Origin: JBAZKK01 sp041650795
Lineage (GTDB): Bacteria > Omnitrophota > Gorgyraeia > Gygaellales > Profunditerraquicolaceae
Direction: 5' to 3'
NCBI GenBank assembly: GCA_041650795.1
Contig: JBAZKK010000025.1
Span: forward strand, 1 to 16,017
DNA length: 16,017 nucleotides
The position numbers and the translations under genes are program-made. This document shows, in pieces, positions 1 to 7,097 of the stretch; within the stretch, counting starts at the first letter, position 1; every line of letters starts with the position of its first letter. Below the pieces are notes generated by a model that saw only the letters and a list, made by a program, of their open reading frames with translations, was not told the DNA's origin and ran no database searches.

Positions 1-10
1 ACAATTAGGA

Positions 11-100
11 ATACCTACTGATAAAGGTAAACTAGCAGTAATGCTGGGGCGCAAAGCTTCCGGTCCCTCCGGGGACAGCGGGGCTACCAAAGAGGTTAAA
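11..100 (+). promoter_or_regulatory. Cyclic-di-GMP-I (GEMM-I) riboswitch aptamer
   Basis: The sequence shows the GEMM-I hallmarks in order: GATAAAGGTAAAC at 20-32, a short stem capped by a GUAA tetraloop (34-45), GGGGCGCAAAGC at 46-57, a second short hairpin, and GGGGCTACC near 80-88. Flanking ACCT (13-16) and AGGT (93-96) can close the outer P1 helix. The base equivalent to G20 of the V. cholerae Vc2 aptamer is G (base 27), which in this family favours c-di-GMP over cGAMP. The second hairpin is very short, so the usual tetraloop receptor may be missing. It lies upstream of the small genes at 192 and 449. AGGTTAA (93-99) can pair either with P1 or with the 5' side of the following terminator, so the direction of switching is unclear. 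Confidence 0.88.
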
Positions 101-107
101 TAACATT

Positions 108-134
108 AACCCTAAGGCACCCTTAGGGTTTTTT
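108..134 (+). terminator. Intrinsic terminator 1 of the left riboswitch
   Basis: A perfect 10-bp stem (108-117 with 121-130) has a 3-nt loop and runs into six T residues (129-134). It starts about 10 bases after the aptamer, where a riboswitch expression platform is expected. Upstream AGGTTAA (93-99) is complementary to TTAACC(C) at 106-112 and could act as an antiterminator. Confidence 0.85.
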
Positions 135-138
135 GTTG

Positions 139-176
139 AAAAGCCCTGGTAAATCTTTCCTTTACCAGGGCTTTTT
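139..176 (+). terminator. Intrinsic terminator 2, tandem with the first
   Basis: A 15-bp perfect stem (139-153 with 161-175) has a 7-nt loop and ends in five T residues (172-176). It follows the first terminator by four bases and ends five bases before the ribosome binding site of the gene at 192. There is no room for a promoter between it and that gene, so expression requires readthrough or antitermination at both hairpins. Parts of the stem are A/U pairs, so it could also act as an RNA stabiliser or 5' cap structure. Confidence 0.8.
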
Positions 177-191
177 GTCGGGGGGTGCAAG

Positions 192-434
192 ATGACAATG
201 CAGCGGGTAGTGACATTCCTGGATAGAGATGAAGTCGATCTGCTGGATAAAATCGGCAAGGACGCCCTTTTCTCAACGGGTCTAAAGGTCTCCCGGGCAA
301 AAATCCTGGCCTGGCTCATCGACTTCATTAAGGATATAAACGTAAGCGGCGAGGGGATTAAATCCGAGGCCGATTTCGAAAAAAGAATAATCCAAAAAAT
401 AGGAGAAGAAGCTCCCCACCTGCCACGGAATTAA
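192..434 (+). CDS. Small SRAK-motif protein, possible ribbon-helix-helix-like regulator
   Basis: This is an 80-residue cytoplasmic protein without signal peptide or membrane segment. I do not recognise a named family. The core reads LDRDEVDLLDKIGKDALFS, then STGLKVSRAKILAWLIDFIK (about residues 28-47). A beta-prone stretch, G-x-K-x-SRA, then a helix is the layout of ribbon-helix-helix DNA-binding proteins, so a DNA-binding role is possible but unproven. The start is chosen for a GGGGG Shine-Dalgarno at 181-185, six bases ahead of ATG. It is the first gene after the c-di-GMP riboswitch and its two terminators. The next gene begins 14 bases downstream with its own strong ribosome binding site, so the two probably form a c-di-GMP-controlled pair. 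Coding is supported by the ribosome binding site, the position and the coherent amphipathic sequence. Confidence 0.72.
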   Translation: MTMQRVVTFLDRDEVDLLDKIGKDALFSTGLKVSRAKILAWLIDFIKDINVSGEGIKSEADFEKRIIQKIGEEAPHLPRN

Positions 435-448
435 AAAGGAGGGTGAAG

Positions 449-802
449 ATGAGAAAGAAAAAAAGCTCTAAATCATCCTGGAGGTTTCTGATAACACTCG
501 GGGCAATAATGGTTATCCTGGTTGGCCCAACGGCTCCTGCAATGGCAGGAAACATCACCCTAAAAGCGACCTGCACCATACCGGCAATACCCGGGGTAAA
601 CTCCCAGATGCTGGAAAGCCAAAGCGTAACCACTGCGGACAAGACAAAAGACAGCGCTCAATACACCAGCGAAAACATTGAGGCAGCAGCCAGGGAACAG
701 CTCCCCACCATTATGCAGGAAGAAGCAGCCAGAAATAATTCACCCACGGTGGCACCAAACGTATCAGCCCCACTGGTAACACGAACCTTATACAGTCGAT
801 AA
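449..802 (+). CDS. Small secreted protein with pilin-like N-terminal strand
   Basis: A 117-residue protein with a classical signal peptide: basic n-region (MRKKKSSKSSWR), hydrophobic core (about 13-28) and an AMA cleavage site near residue 33. The mature N-terminus, NITLKATCTIPAIPG, is an alternating beta-strand followed by a Pro-rich turn. It resembles the mature N-termini of the pilin-like proteins at 4742 and 8104, but no globular beta-sandwich follows. The rest is a polar, helix-prone and then Pro/Ser/Thr-rich tail. ATG at 449 is preferred over the in-frame GTG at 443 because AAGGAGG lies at the right distance only for the ATG. It shares the riboswitch-controlled transcript with the preceding gene and is convergent with the usher-like gene, whose end lies 47 bases away. 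Function is unknown. A minor structural or capping component of the same surface structure is my inference. Confidence 0.72.
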   Translation: MRKKKSSKSSWRFLITLGAIMVILVGPTAPAMAGNITLKATCTIPAIPGVNSQMLESQSVTTADKTKDSAQYTSENIEAAAREQLPTIMQEEAARNNSPTVAPNVSAPLVTRTLYSR

Positions 803-835
803 ATCTAGAAATAATAAGAGGCAACTACTGGAAAG

Positions 836-867
836 GCGCGTCCCCCCTCCTATTCCTGGACGCGCTT
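836..867. terminator. Hairpin between convergent genes, weak terminator candidate
   Basis: GCGCGTCC (836-843) pairs perfectly with GGACGCGC (858-865) around a 14-nt loop. The hairpin overlaps the 3' end of the minus-strand usher-like gene and follows the plus-strand gene ending at 802. Neither side has a real T tract, so it may be a pause or RNA-end structure rather than an efficient terminator. Confidence 0.3.
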
Positions 868-3771
868 CAGGGGGATGTTATGCACGTATGATACGCCCTC
901 ATAGATAACTATCTTCTTGCTAAGGGCGGTCTCGGGCAGGTAATAAACCGGGACGCTGTCAAGCCCCAAGGTAACCGTGTGCTCTCCGGTAGAGACATGC
1001 TGGAAGGTGTATTTCCCGGAACCGTCGGTGACTGCCCGGGTGCCGTCTTCAAGAGCAACGACAACGCCCTCCACTCCTCTGTCATCCCGGTCATACTCGC
1101 CATTTTCATTCTTATCCTCAAACACCAATCCGCTTATCTCGGTGCGCGATATAATGCCGAAATTTGCCTGCGAGGTCTTGTGGTGCGTTATGGCCACTTC
1201 CTGCGTTACCGGAACAGTAACCACAAACCCCTGCGGCAAGGTCGAGGTATCCAGGGTAACATAACCCTTGCGTGCCTTGACGTTCTTAAAGCTATAAAAA
1301 CCGAAGGTATCGGTAAGCTGGTATTTGTCTTTGCCTAACCATATCTTTATGCCGGAGACAGGGGCCTCATCGCGCTGCCTTAAGCCGTCCGAATTAAAGT
1401 CCTTAAAAACATACCCTTCTACATTGCCGACCGCATCCCAGCGTATACCGGTATCCCAGAGATAACGCATCCCGGCATTGAAGGTAGCGTCGACGCGCTT
1501 TCCGGCCCCTTCCTTATCAGCCCAGTAATTACGCACATTAGCCGAACCATAAATCTCTTTATTATCGCTGGGCCGATAAGATACCTGCACATAACCGTTA
1601 ATATAGTCCTGCCCTGCCAGAAAGCTCAACGGTGTATCGGCATCTTCCTCATCACGGTAACTAAAATTAACGGTCGCGAACAAAGGCTTGGTGGCGAGCA
1701 ATTGCCCGGACCAATCCAGGCCGGTTTCAAGAACATTCGGCGTGCCACGCGTGCCGCTTTCTTTCTCCAGAAGCCAGTTGAATTCCTTATTTATATAATA
1801 ATTCAGGTTTCCGATTACGTTAAAATTAGCTCCGAAGCTGATCTTATCATTGGTATAGGAACTGGCAGGCGAAGAATAATTCTCATTTATCTGATGGTAA
1901 TAAGTCAGCGAGGTGTAGATGTTTCTTATCCATTCAAACCTGTGGCTCAAGCTAATGTTGCCGACCTGATAGCGGTACTGGGAAACGGAACCTAGGTCAT
2001 TTTGAAGGTTATAGCCGACGTTAACATTAGTCAGCTCATCAACCTTATAACTGCTGCTCCAGATCAGGTTTTCATTCAAGCGATTGGGGTTATCTTCTGC
2101 CGGAAAAAGCCGATCCCGGTAAACATCTAAAATAAAGGAATTATGGAGGTTCTCAATAGGCGTATAACTCGCATTAACGCTGCCGCCGATCTCTCCGGCC
2201 CTCCATCCCTTACCGGTCATGCTGTAAAAATCACGGTCAATATTCCTTAGCTCTCCGGTAAAGTTAAACTTGGAAGTGCCGCTGTAGTCAATATCAAAAA
2301 CATGCGCAAGCCTCTTGCTGTCGTAGGCGATGTCATAAGTAAAATCCCATTTCTCGCCTACCAGCCAATTGCTGGTCAGGTCATAGCCGTATGGCCTTAA
2401 ATCCTCATCCCTGTCGCGGCCCCAGCCATGGGCAATAGTAAACCTGTAATTGCTTTTTTTATTGGGGGTGTATCCTACGTTTAACCCGCTCATAAAAGAA
2501 TCTTGTATTTTTGTCAACCCGGGTGAAAGGTTTCCGTACCTGCCGCCTCCTTCCCTGCCCCAGAAAACAGCATAATCAATCTTTCTATTGAATGCCGGGG
2601 ATTCAAACATTGCCCCGCGCAGGGAAGTGCTTGAAACAGCCAGGTTGCTCGCCGGGATGCCATAATCAAAAGCGCGAAAGGTAAATCCCTCAAATGGACC
2701 GTATTTGCCGTTTAATAAAGCCATATTGATATATGTAAGGTCGGTGGTAGAACCGAGGCTGCGTATATTGATACCAGACTCTAAATCCCCATAAGGGGTC
2801 TGTCCGGTAAGCGTAAGGTTGTGGCTCCAGGAATAGTTTGTGCGGTTAAACTCATCAACCCTTCTGCCGCTCTCCAGGGAACTCCACGCCATTTCATACT
2901 TCAATTTAAAACTGCGGCCTTCCTCTTCGCTCCGGCGCAGGGTCTCCTCATACATCGGGCCTTCAGGCCTAGGATATACAGTCAGAAACTCCGAGGTCCA
3001 GCGACCGTTGTCATCCCAGATATGCAGGTAGCTATAACCTATCTCCCTGGCAGTAACAGAAAGCTCATCGCTGTTATTCTTTACAACCTCAATAATCTCG
3101 GGCTGGGTAACGAGGAATCTCTGGATATTACTGCCTCTTACGATAATGGATTTGCCCTGCTCAATCTCAATAGGCTGGGAAACCGTCTTAAAAGAATCAT
3201 CAAGCGTCAGGATGGCGGGAATCTTTGCTTTGCCGGCTCCAGCTCCTTCAGCTCCAGTATAGAGCTCCTGCTGCGCTATTATCTCGTTGACGAATTCCAT
3301 CAGGTTAAATGCCTCTTCAATGGCGCCGGCATGCGCTTCATCAAGGACTGCCTTTTTCTCTGTAGAAACCGCACGGGCAGATGCAGGCTGGGCCGCCTTG
3401 GTTTTTGCTACCGGGGCTGTCGCTGCTTTCCTATTAACCAAATCTGAAATGATATCTTCCGGCTTCTGGGGCGCCAGATAAGAAGATACTGCCGATGCCT
3501 GTGGCATGTCTTTTAAGGGAGGAATTTCCCTGTTCTTCTCTTCCAACTCTTCTTCAATTCTCCTGATATAATCTAAAGCCGGCTGATAACCCGGTTCAGC
3601 CAGAAGCGCCTTACGGAATTCGGAAAGGGCCTCATCGTATCTGCCCTGTTTATAAAGCTTCACCCCGCCCTGATAAAGCATCTCGGAAGCCATCGAGGCA
3701 GCCTCAGCCGGCGGGATAGCCAAGGAAGTAAAGAATGCCAAAATCAATAAAATGGAACAAAACCTCTTCAT
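850..3771 (-). CDS. Usher-like outer-membrane protein: TPR, pilus-secretin N domain, beta-barrel, two SdrD-B-like domains
   Basis: This 973-residue protein begins with a signal peptide (1-25, ending PPAEA). One TPR-type helical pair follows (about 31-72, containing YKQGRYDEALSEFRKALLAE), then a low-complexity linker. Residues about 198-267 match the short domain that starts CpaC/T2SS/T3SS secretins, with EQGKSIIVRGSNI, then VTQPEIIEVV and DELSVTAREIGYSYLHIWD. Residues about 285-780 are rich in alternating Tyr/Phe/Asn/Gly strands typical of a large outer-membrane barrel. The C-terminus holds two SdrD-B/Cna-B-like Ig domains (about 784-876 and 878-973) with EF-hand-like loops KDFNSDGLRQRDE and EDKNENGEYDRDD. 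No secretin core domain is visible. It overlaps the chaperone-1 gene by ATGA and so is probably translationally coupled. A barrel with C-terminal Ig domains beside chaperones suggests an usher role, but I see no clear PapC signature. The assignment is inference. Confidence 0.85.
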   Translation of the reverse strand: MKRFCSILLILAFFTSLAIPPAEAASMASEMLYQGGVKLYKQGRYDEALSEFRKALLAEPGYQPALDYIRRIEEELEEKNREIPPLKDMPQASAVSSYLAPQKPEDIISDLVNRKAATAPVAKTKAAQPASARAVSTEKKAVLDEAHAGAIEEAFNLMEFVNEIIAQQELYTGAEGAGAGKAKIPAILTLDDSFKTVSQPIEIEQGKSIIVRGSNIQRFLVTQPEIIEVVKNNSDELSVTAREIGYSYLHIWDDNGRWTSEFLTVYPRPEGPMYEETLRRSEEEGRSFKLKYEMAWSSLESGRRVDEFNRTNYSWSHNLTLTGQTPYGDLESGINIRSLGSTTDLTYINMALLNGKYGPFEGFTFRAFDYGIPASNLAVSSTSLRGAMFESPAFNRKIDYAVFWGREGGGRYGNLSPGLTKIQDSFMSGLNVGYTPNKKSNYRFTIAHGWGRDRDEDLRPYGYDLTSNWLVGEKWDFTYDIAYDSKRLAHVFDIDYSGTSKFNFTGELRNIDRDFYSMTGKGWRAGEIGGSVNASYTPIENLHNSFILDVYRDRLFPAEDNPNRLNENLIWSSSYKVDELTNVNVGYNLQNDLGSVSQYRYQVGNISLSHRFEWIRNIYTSLTYYHQINENYSSPASSYTNDKISFGANFNVIGNLNYYINKEFNWLLEKESGTRGTPNVLETGLDWSGQLLATKPLFATVNFSYRDEEDADTPLSFLAGQDYINGYVQVSYRPSDNKEIYGSANVRNYWADKEGAGKRVDATFNAGMRYLWDTGIRWDAVGNVEGYVFKDFNSDGLRQRDEAPVSGIKIWLGKDKYQLTDTFGFYSFKNVKARKGYVTLDTSTLPQGFVVTVPVTQEVAITHHKTSQANFGIISRTEISGLVFEDKNENGEYDRDDRGVEGVVVALEDGTRAVTDGSGKYTFQHVSTGEHTVTLGLDSVPVYYLPETALSKKIVIYEGVSYVHNIPLKRVQE

Positions 3772-4652
3772 TTGAATTTTCCGGAGCTTACCAGTTCTCC
3801 GTTTTCTCCTATCTCAATCTCGGCCTCCTTGGTGAAAGGCCGGCCTCCCCTTTTACCTTCTGCGCCTCCGCTTAACCTGAGAGTAAAAACCAGGTCATAT
3901 TTACCCTTGGGTAATGCATTCTTGTATTCACCCTTGAGCTCGGTTTTATCTCCAGGCATAGTATAGTTATTGCGGAATTTACCGCGGGTAATAATCTTGC
4001 CATTATTATCCAAGATGTGGAAAGTGCCTGAGGTGAGGGCATCGGCATTGCCGGTGTTCTTCAGGCCGCAGGATAAGATATAATTATCCCTCTTAAGGAC
4101 CTTTGATAAGGATATGGCCTCTAAATCTACTGCGCGCTTAACAGTTCCTTTTGCCTCTATATAAAAAAATGCCCCTAACCTAAGCTGCAACCTGATGGAT
4201 GATTGCACACCCTGCTGCCCGGCAGCTGAAGGCATCTCTGCCGGCGTCACAGATGAGGTCTCGAAAAAAATCACGGCATAATGCCCGCCTTTTGCATCCT
4301 TGGGTATGTTAACCGTATAATTAAGAATACCCACTTCATAAGGAGGTATGATAAAACTGGAGGGGTTAAAAACTATCCAGTCAGCGCATGATAGGGCCGT
4401 GCTCTTGGCAGGATAAAAGGCGCGCACCCCGTCATATTTATCTGTATAAAGCCAATCCGCAGCATAAACCTTGACTTTAGCGCTCTGCGGGGAACGCGTA
4501 TAAAACTTAATCACCCCGGACTGCGTGCTACCTGCAGGCGCAGTTATTCTAATAATATCTGGCTCCACGCCATAGGATACCCCTGCTATTGCAACCGCAA
4601 AAGGAAACATTATAAGGGCTAATAATACCGCTAATTGCTTAGGCTTAAGCAT
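3768..4652 (-). CDS. PapD-like periplasmic chaperone 1
   Basis: A 294-residue exported protein with an N-terminal hydrophobic signal (about 6-24). Two Ig-like beta-domains follow. The N-terminal one (about 28-135) starts VEPDIIRITAPAGSTQSGVI and contains W-x-V-F-x-P-S-x-F-x-I-P and KDAKGGHYAVIFFE (118-131), a pattern of PapD-type and DUF916-type chaperone-like domains. The C-terminal one (about 175-275) contains GLKNTGNADALTSGTFHILD and ends with a KGKYDLVFTL strand. It is a clear paralogue of the protein at 7098-7976, sharing KGGHYAV and the NxGNxD...GTF blocks. It lies between a pilin-like gene and the usher-like gene, overlapping the latter by four bases, so it probably binds subunits in the periplasm and delivers them to the barrel. 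Substrate and donor-strand chemistry cannot be read from the sequence. Confidence 0.85.
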   Translation of the reverse strand: MLKPKQLAVLLALIMFPFAVAIAGVSYGVEPDIIRITAPAGSTQSGVIKFYTRSPQSAKVKVYAADWLYTDKYDGVRAFYPAKSTALSCADWIVFNPSSFIIPPYEVGILNYTVNIPKDAKGGHYAVIFFETSSVTPAEMPSAAGQQGVQSSIRLQLRLGAFFYIEAKGTVKRAVDLEAISLSKVLKRDNYILSCGLKNTGNADALTSGTFHILDNNGKIITRGKFRNNYTMPGDKTELKGEYKNALPKGKYDLVFTLRLSGGAEGKRGGRPFTKEAEIEIGENGELVSSGKFK

Positions 4653-4678
4653 CTTTCCCTGCCCCCCATATAAAGATA

Positions 4679-4705
4679 CGCTAAGAACTGACCTGGTTCT
4701 TAGCG
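4679..4705 (-). other. Intercistronic hairpin between pilin-like and chaperone genes
   Basis: A perfect 10-bp stem (4679-4688 with 4696-4705) has a 7-nt loop and lies in the 89-base gap between the pilin-like gene and chaperone 1. No T tract follows on the minus strand, so it is more likely an RNA stability or processing element than a full terminator. It could leave more pilin message than chaperone/usher message. Confidence 0.55.
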
Positions 4706-4741
4706 CTTAAAACTTAAAACGACTCCCTCTTACCTCGCTGC

Positions 4742-5443
4742 CTATAACGTAACTGGTTGTATATCGATGGTGATTGTAACGCTATAACTGCCTGCTAGAG
4801 TACTCAACGGTATTGCGGTCCAACCTGTAGGACGAGTATCTGTTCCACCGGCAAACGGCGGTATGCCGTATTCTGCACGGACAATCCTGGGTGCGTTGGA
4901 TTTAAAAACCTGTAACTGAGTTCCGCCGGTACTAGAACCGCCACCTGCCAACTTAGTCACATTGATCTCCGGATTCCACCCGTCTTCATCATCAGTTAAA
5001 TCACCCTGTGCAGAACCAGTAGCAGAATACTTATCCTCTTTAGCATAAACAGGGGTAAACACCAAGGCCTTCATGAGTGTCTCACTGCTACTAATCGCTG
5101 TTTGATTAATAACATACCCTTGCCCAGCCTCGGTGTACGGGTAGAGGTAAACAACGAAGAAGTCCGGCGCGTAAAAGCAACCTGCACCGGTTGTCCCATC
5201 AGCTAGCACACTCGACAAATTTCCAAAGCTCAAGGCTGTAGCTGTTGAACAAGCGCTTCCCCAAGGGTCGCTACCGCTGCTAGCGAATGTTGCGCCATCG
5301 CACATCCTTATTACAGGCTCAGGCAAAGACGGAACACCCACTGCCGTAGCAATGGTAGCGGTTGCAGTCAACTCAGCAGCAAGCGCCAGAGCCGGAAGCA
5401 GCATCAACAATACTCCCATCAACATTATTTTTCCCATTTTCAT
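4742..5443 (-). CDS. Secreted pilin-like subunit (SCPU/fimbrial beta-sandwich type)
   Basis: A 233-residue exported protein with signal peptide MKMGKIMLMGVLLMLLPALA and cleavage near ALALAA|EL. The mature N-terminus is an alternating strand (ELTATATIATAVGVP), and the protein ends GSYSVTITIDI, a terminal strand like those of spore-coat-U and fimbrial subunits. It is paralogous to the protein at 8104-8760: both share (L/M)-x-FG(N/E)L, TP-x-YAK-(E/D)-D followed by an AQG block, a (R)-I-(I/V)-RA-x-Y-x-(I/L)-P block and the closing strand. Three cysteines occur after the signal, against two in the paralogue, and none is clearly conserved. A longer in-frame ATG exists at 5473, but AGGAGGGGGG lies inside that extension and is correctly spaced only for ATG at 5443. 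It sits in the operon 6898 to 850 and is the likely main or minor fibre subunit. Its identity as a pilin is inferred from fold signs and context. Confidence 0.82.
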   Translation of the reverse strand: MKMGKIMLMGVLLMLLPALALAAELTATATIATAVGVPSLPEPVIRMCDGATFASSGSDPWGSACSTATALSFGNLSSVLADGTTGAGCFYAPDFFVVYLYPYTEAGQGYVINQTAISSSETLMKALVFTPVYAKEDKYSATGSAQGDLTDDEDGWNPEINVTKLAGGGSSTGGTQLQVFKSNAPRIVRAEYGIPPFAGGTDTRPTGWTAIPLSTLAGSYSVTITIDIQPVTL

Positions 5444-5497
5444 CTTTCTTTTCACCCCCCTCCTAATCTGCATCTTGTTAAACTATTTTCTCTCGTA

Positions 5498-6898
5498 TTA
5501 AATCTCCGCCAATGAATACGTGATGGCGCTGGAATAGTTGCCGTATTTTAAATCGCGTGAGGGCGCCAGCTCGTAAATAACCCTGAATTCATCGGAGGAA
5601 CCGTCCTTGTCTGAAACAAAAAGCACGGTCTCCCCTTTTTTAACCGCTTCGGGGGTATTGAGCTTTAGGGCTCCCTTGGTATCAATGCTTTCAGTGCGCA
5701 AGGTAAAATATTTTGCCCGGATAGTCTCCCCCTCCTTATTCTTGAGCTCGGAATAAAGGTTCTGGGTAACCTGGTATTGTTTGCCGGTATTGCTGCTGAC
5801 CTTGATATTAATCTCATTCCTCTGCGGCTCGGATTCAGGCCTAAGGTTGGCAAACTCCAAGGCCGCCTTCTGATCCGCAGGGGTAATCTCAATATCAAAG
5901 ATGCGCGGGATATCTATTTCAAGGTTAAGGGTGTCAATCAACTGCATCTGCGCTAAGCCGGCTCCGTCCAATATGTATTTAATGCGGCCCCTGTATGTGC
6001 CTGTCTTCTGGCCGGAGATATCCCCCAGCCCGTAGGTTAAAGTAAAACTGTCTGCGTCCCCTCCGACTGAAGAATTGTAAACCGGCTGCTGCATTGCCGA
6101 TAGCGGAGTAGTAACGTTGATTACCGTGCCTTTTGAGGCGCCGCTTCCGGAAAACGTCACTGCCTTCCAATCCAGCCTGTTGCCGTTTGTGGAAACCGGC
6201 TGCTCTGCGAGCTGCAGGATCCTGAACTGCTTGCCGAAGCGCCCTTTGATGTTAAAGAGGATTTCAGAAGAACTCGCTAAAGGCTCACCTGCTTTTAGTA
6301 TAATATCCTTGCTGCCGGTTGCAGTCTTAATCTCCACGCTGGAATTGACTTCAATCTGCGCGGAGACATCAAGTATCACATTCACCATCTGCTGGTTGGT
6401 TGAGCGGTCAATAGGCTCCAGGATAAAAGCCAGCCTGCCGCGGTAATAGCCGGGCGCAAAATCCGAAGACGGAATTAAGCCATAAACCAGCACAAATGAA
6501 TCGGAGGAACCGCTGGTATCTGAAGTATAAAGCAACTGGCGGTCCATATAAAGCGGGGCCTCCTGGATGACGTTCATCGTCCCGTATCTGTTTGAGCCGC
6601 GGATAGCGTAAACTAAAAAGTCCTTTGTGGGGATACGACCTCCGTCATTATTAGTCAGGGGCTGCACAAAGGTCTGCAATAAGCGGTATTGCTTGCCGAT
6701 ACTCGAATTTATCGTGACCGTGACCTCCCTGTTGACGCGGCCTTCCGCAACATTCATCCTGTCGTATCTTAATTCATACCCTCCGGCATAAGGCCGCACA
6801 GACAAGGAAAACTCCGCATAGGAAAGCCGGGGGAACAAAGCCAAACCCCCTAAGGCCATCCCTGCCAGAAATAAAGCTATCTTCTTCTTTTCACGCAT
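5498..6898 (-). CDS. Three-repeat secreted beta-sandwich protein, possible tip adhesin or minor pilin
   Basis: A 466-residue exported protein with signal peptide about 1-28 (cleavage near LSYA|EF). The body is three tandem repeats of about 150 residues. Each has a GKQ(Y/F)(R/Q) strand (residues 68, 222, 372), a G(S/D)(S/A)D(S/E)F...Y-x-L block (130, 280, 433) and a G-x-Y-(R/S)-x-R/A closing strand (149, 300, 453). The first two repeats lie almost exactly 150 residues apart. The closing strand resembles the C-terminal strand of the two pilin-like proteins, so each repeat may be one subunit-like sandwich. It is the first gene of the operon running to 850, with a near-consensus sigma70 promoter just upstream and AAGGAG eight bases before ATG. 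A multi-domain subunit at the head of a chaperone/usher operon suggests a tip adhesin or anchor, which is inference. Confidence 0.82.
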   Translation of the reverse strand: MREKKKIALFLAGMALGGLALFPRLSYAEFSLSVRPYAGGYELRYDRMNVAEGRVNREVTVTINSSIGKQYRLLQTFVQPLTNNDGGRIPTKDFLVYAIRGSNRYGTMNVIQEAPLYMDRQLLYTSDTSGSSDSFVLVYGLIPSSDFAPGYYRGRLAFILEPIDRSTNQQMVNVILDVSAQIEVNSSVEIKTATGSKDIILKAGEPLASSSEILFNIKGRFGKQFRILQLAEQPVSTNGNRLDWKAVTFSGSGASKGTVINVTTPLSAMQQPVYNSSVGGDADSFTLTYGLGDISGQKTGTYRGRIKYILDGAGLAQMQLIDTLNLEIDIPRIFDIEITPADQKAALEFANLRPESEPQRNEINIKVSSNTGKQYQVTQNLYSELKNKEGETIRAKYFTLRTESIDTKGALKLNTPEAVKKGETVLFVSDKDGSSDEFRVIYELAPSRDLKYGNYSSAITYSLAEI

Positions 6899-6923
6899 AC
6901 TGCCTGCTCCTTACTATGGGACA

Positions 6924-6952
6924 ATTCTATAACGAATTAAAGACTTTGTCAA
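6924..6952 (-). promoter_or_regulatory. Sigma70-type promoter for the adhesin-pilin-chaperone-usher operon
   Basis: On the minus strand TTGACA (6947-6952) is followed by a 17-bp spacer and TAGAAT (6924-6929). This is a full -35 and a 5/6 -10 match. Transcription would begin near 6917, leaving a leader of under 20 bases with AAGGAG before ATG at 6898. It lies just downstream of the terminator at 6988-7035, so the operon can be transcribed independently of upstream readthrough. Confidence 0.75.
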
Positions 6953-6987
6953 ATGTTTTTATCTCTAAGCGCCTGCGTAAGTTAAGA

Positions 6988-7035
6988 TAAAAAATCCGGA
7001 TTAGACCCATAGTTATAACCCCCTGGCTAATCCGG
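6988..7035 (-). terminator. Intrinsic terminator of leader element A
   Basis: On the minus strand CCGGATTAG (7035-7027) pairs with CTAATCCGG (7004-6996) around a 22-nt loop, followed by ATTTTTT. The 5' arm CCGGAT can alternatively pair with ATCCGG further upstream (7086-7081), which makes this a candidate attenuator. Confidence 0.75.
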
Positions 7036-7086
7036 CTTAAGATTTCTTACCGTGGCTCACCTGTTTTATAAGCAGGTGCGCCGGAT
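7030..7086 (-). promoter_or_regulatory. Unclassified structured RNA leader A
   Basis: On the minus strand: ATCCGG, then a CACCTG/CAGGTG hairpin with a 9-nt loop, then AGCCACG, then a GTAAGA...TTAAG linker, then CCGGAT. The two outer hexamers are complementary, and the second one is also the 5' arm of the terminator at 6988-7035. The element at 8825-8880 has the same order of parts. I cannot assign it to a riboswitch class. It follows the chaperone-2 stop codon by about 12 bases, so it could act in the 3' region of that transcript or as an attenuator for readthrough into the downstream operon. Confidence 0.5.
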
Positions 7087-7097
7087 TTTAAACCTTA

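Noticed and set aside
2821..3447. 208-codon plus-strand open frame
   Set aside because: Lies wholly inside the usher-like gene, has no ribosome binding site or recognisable motif, and the minus-strand frame has clear domains.
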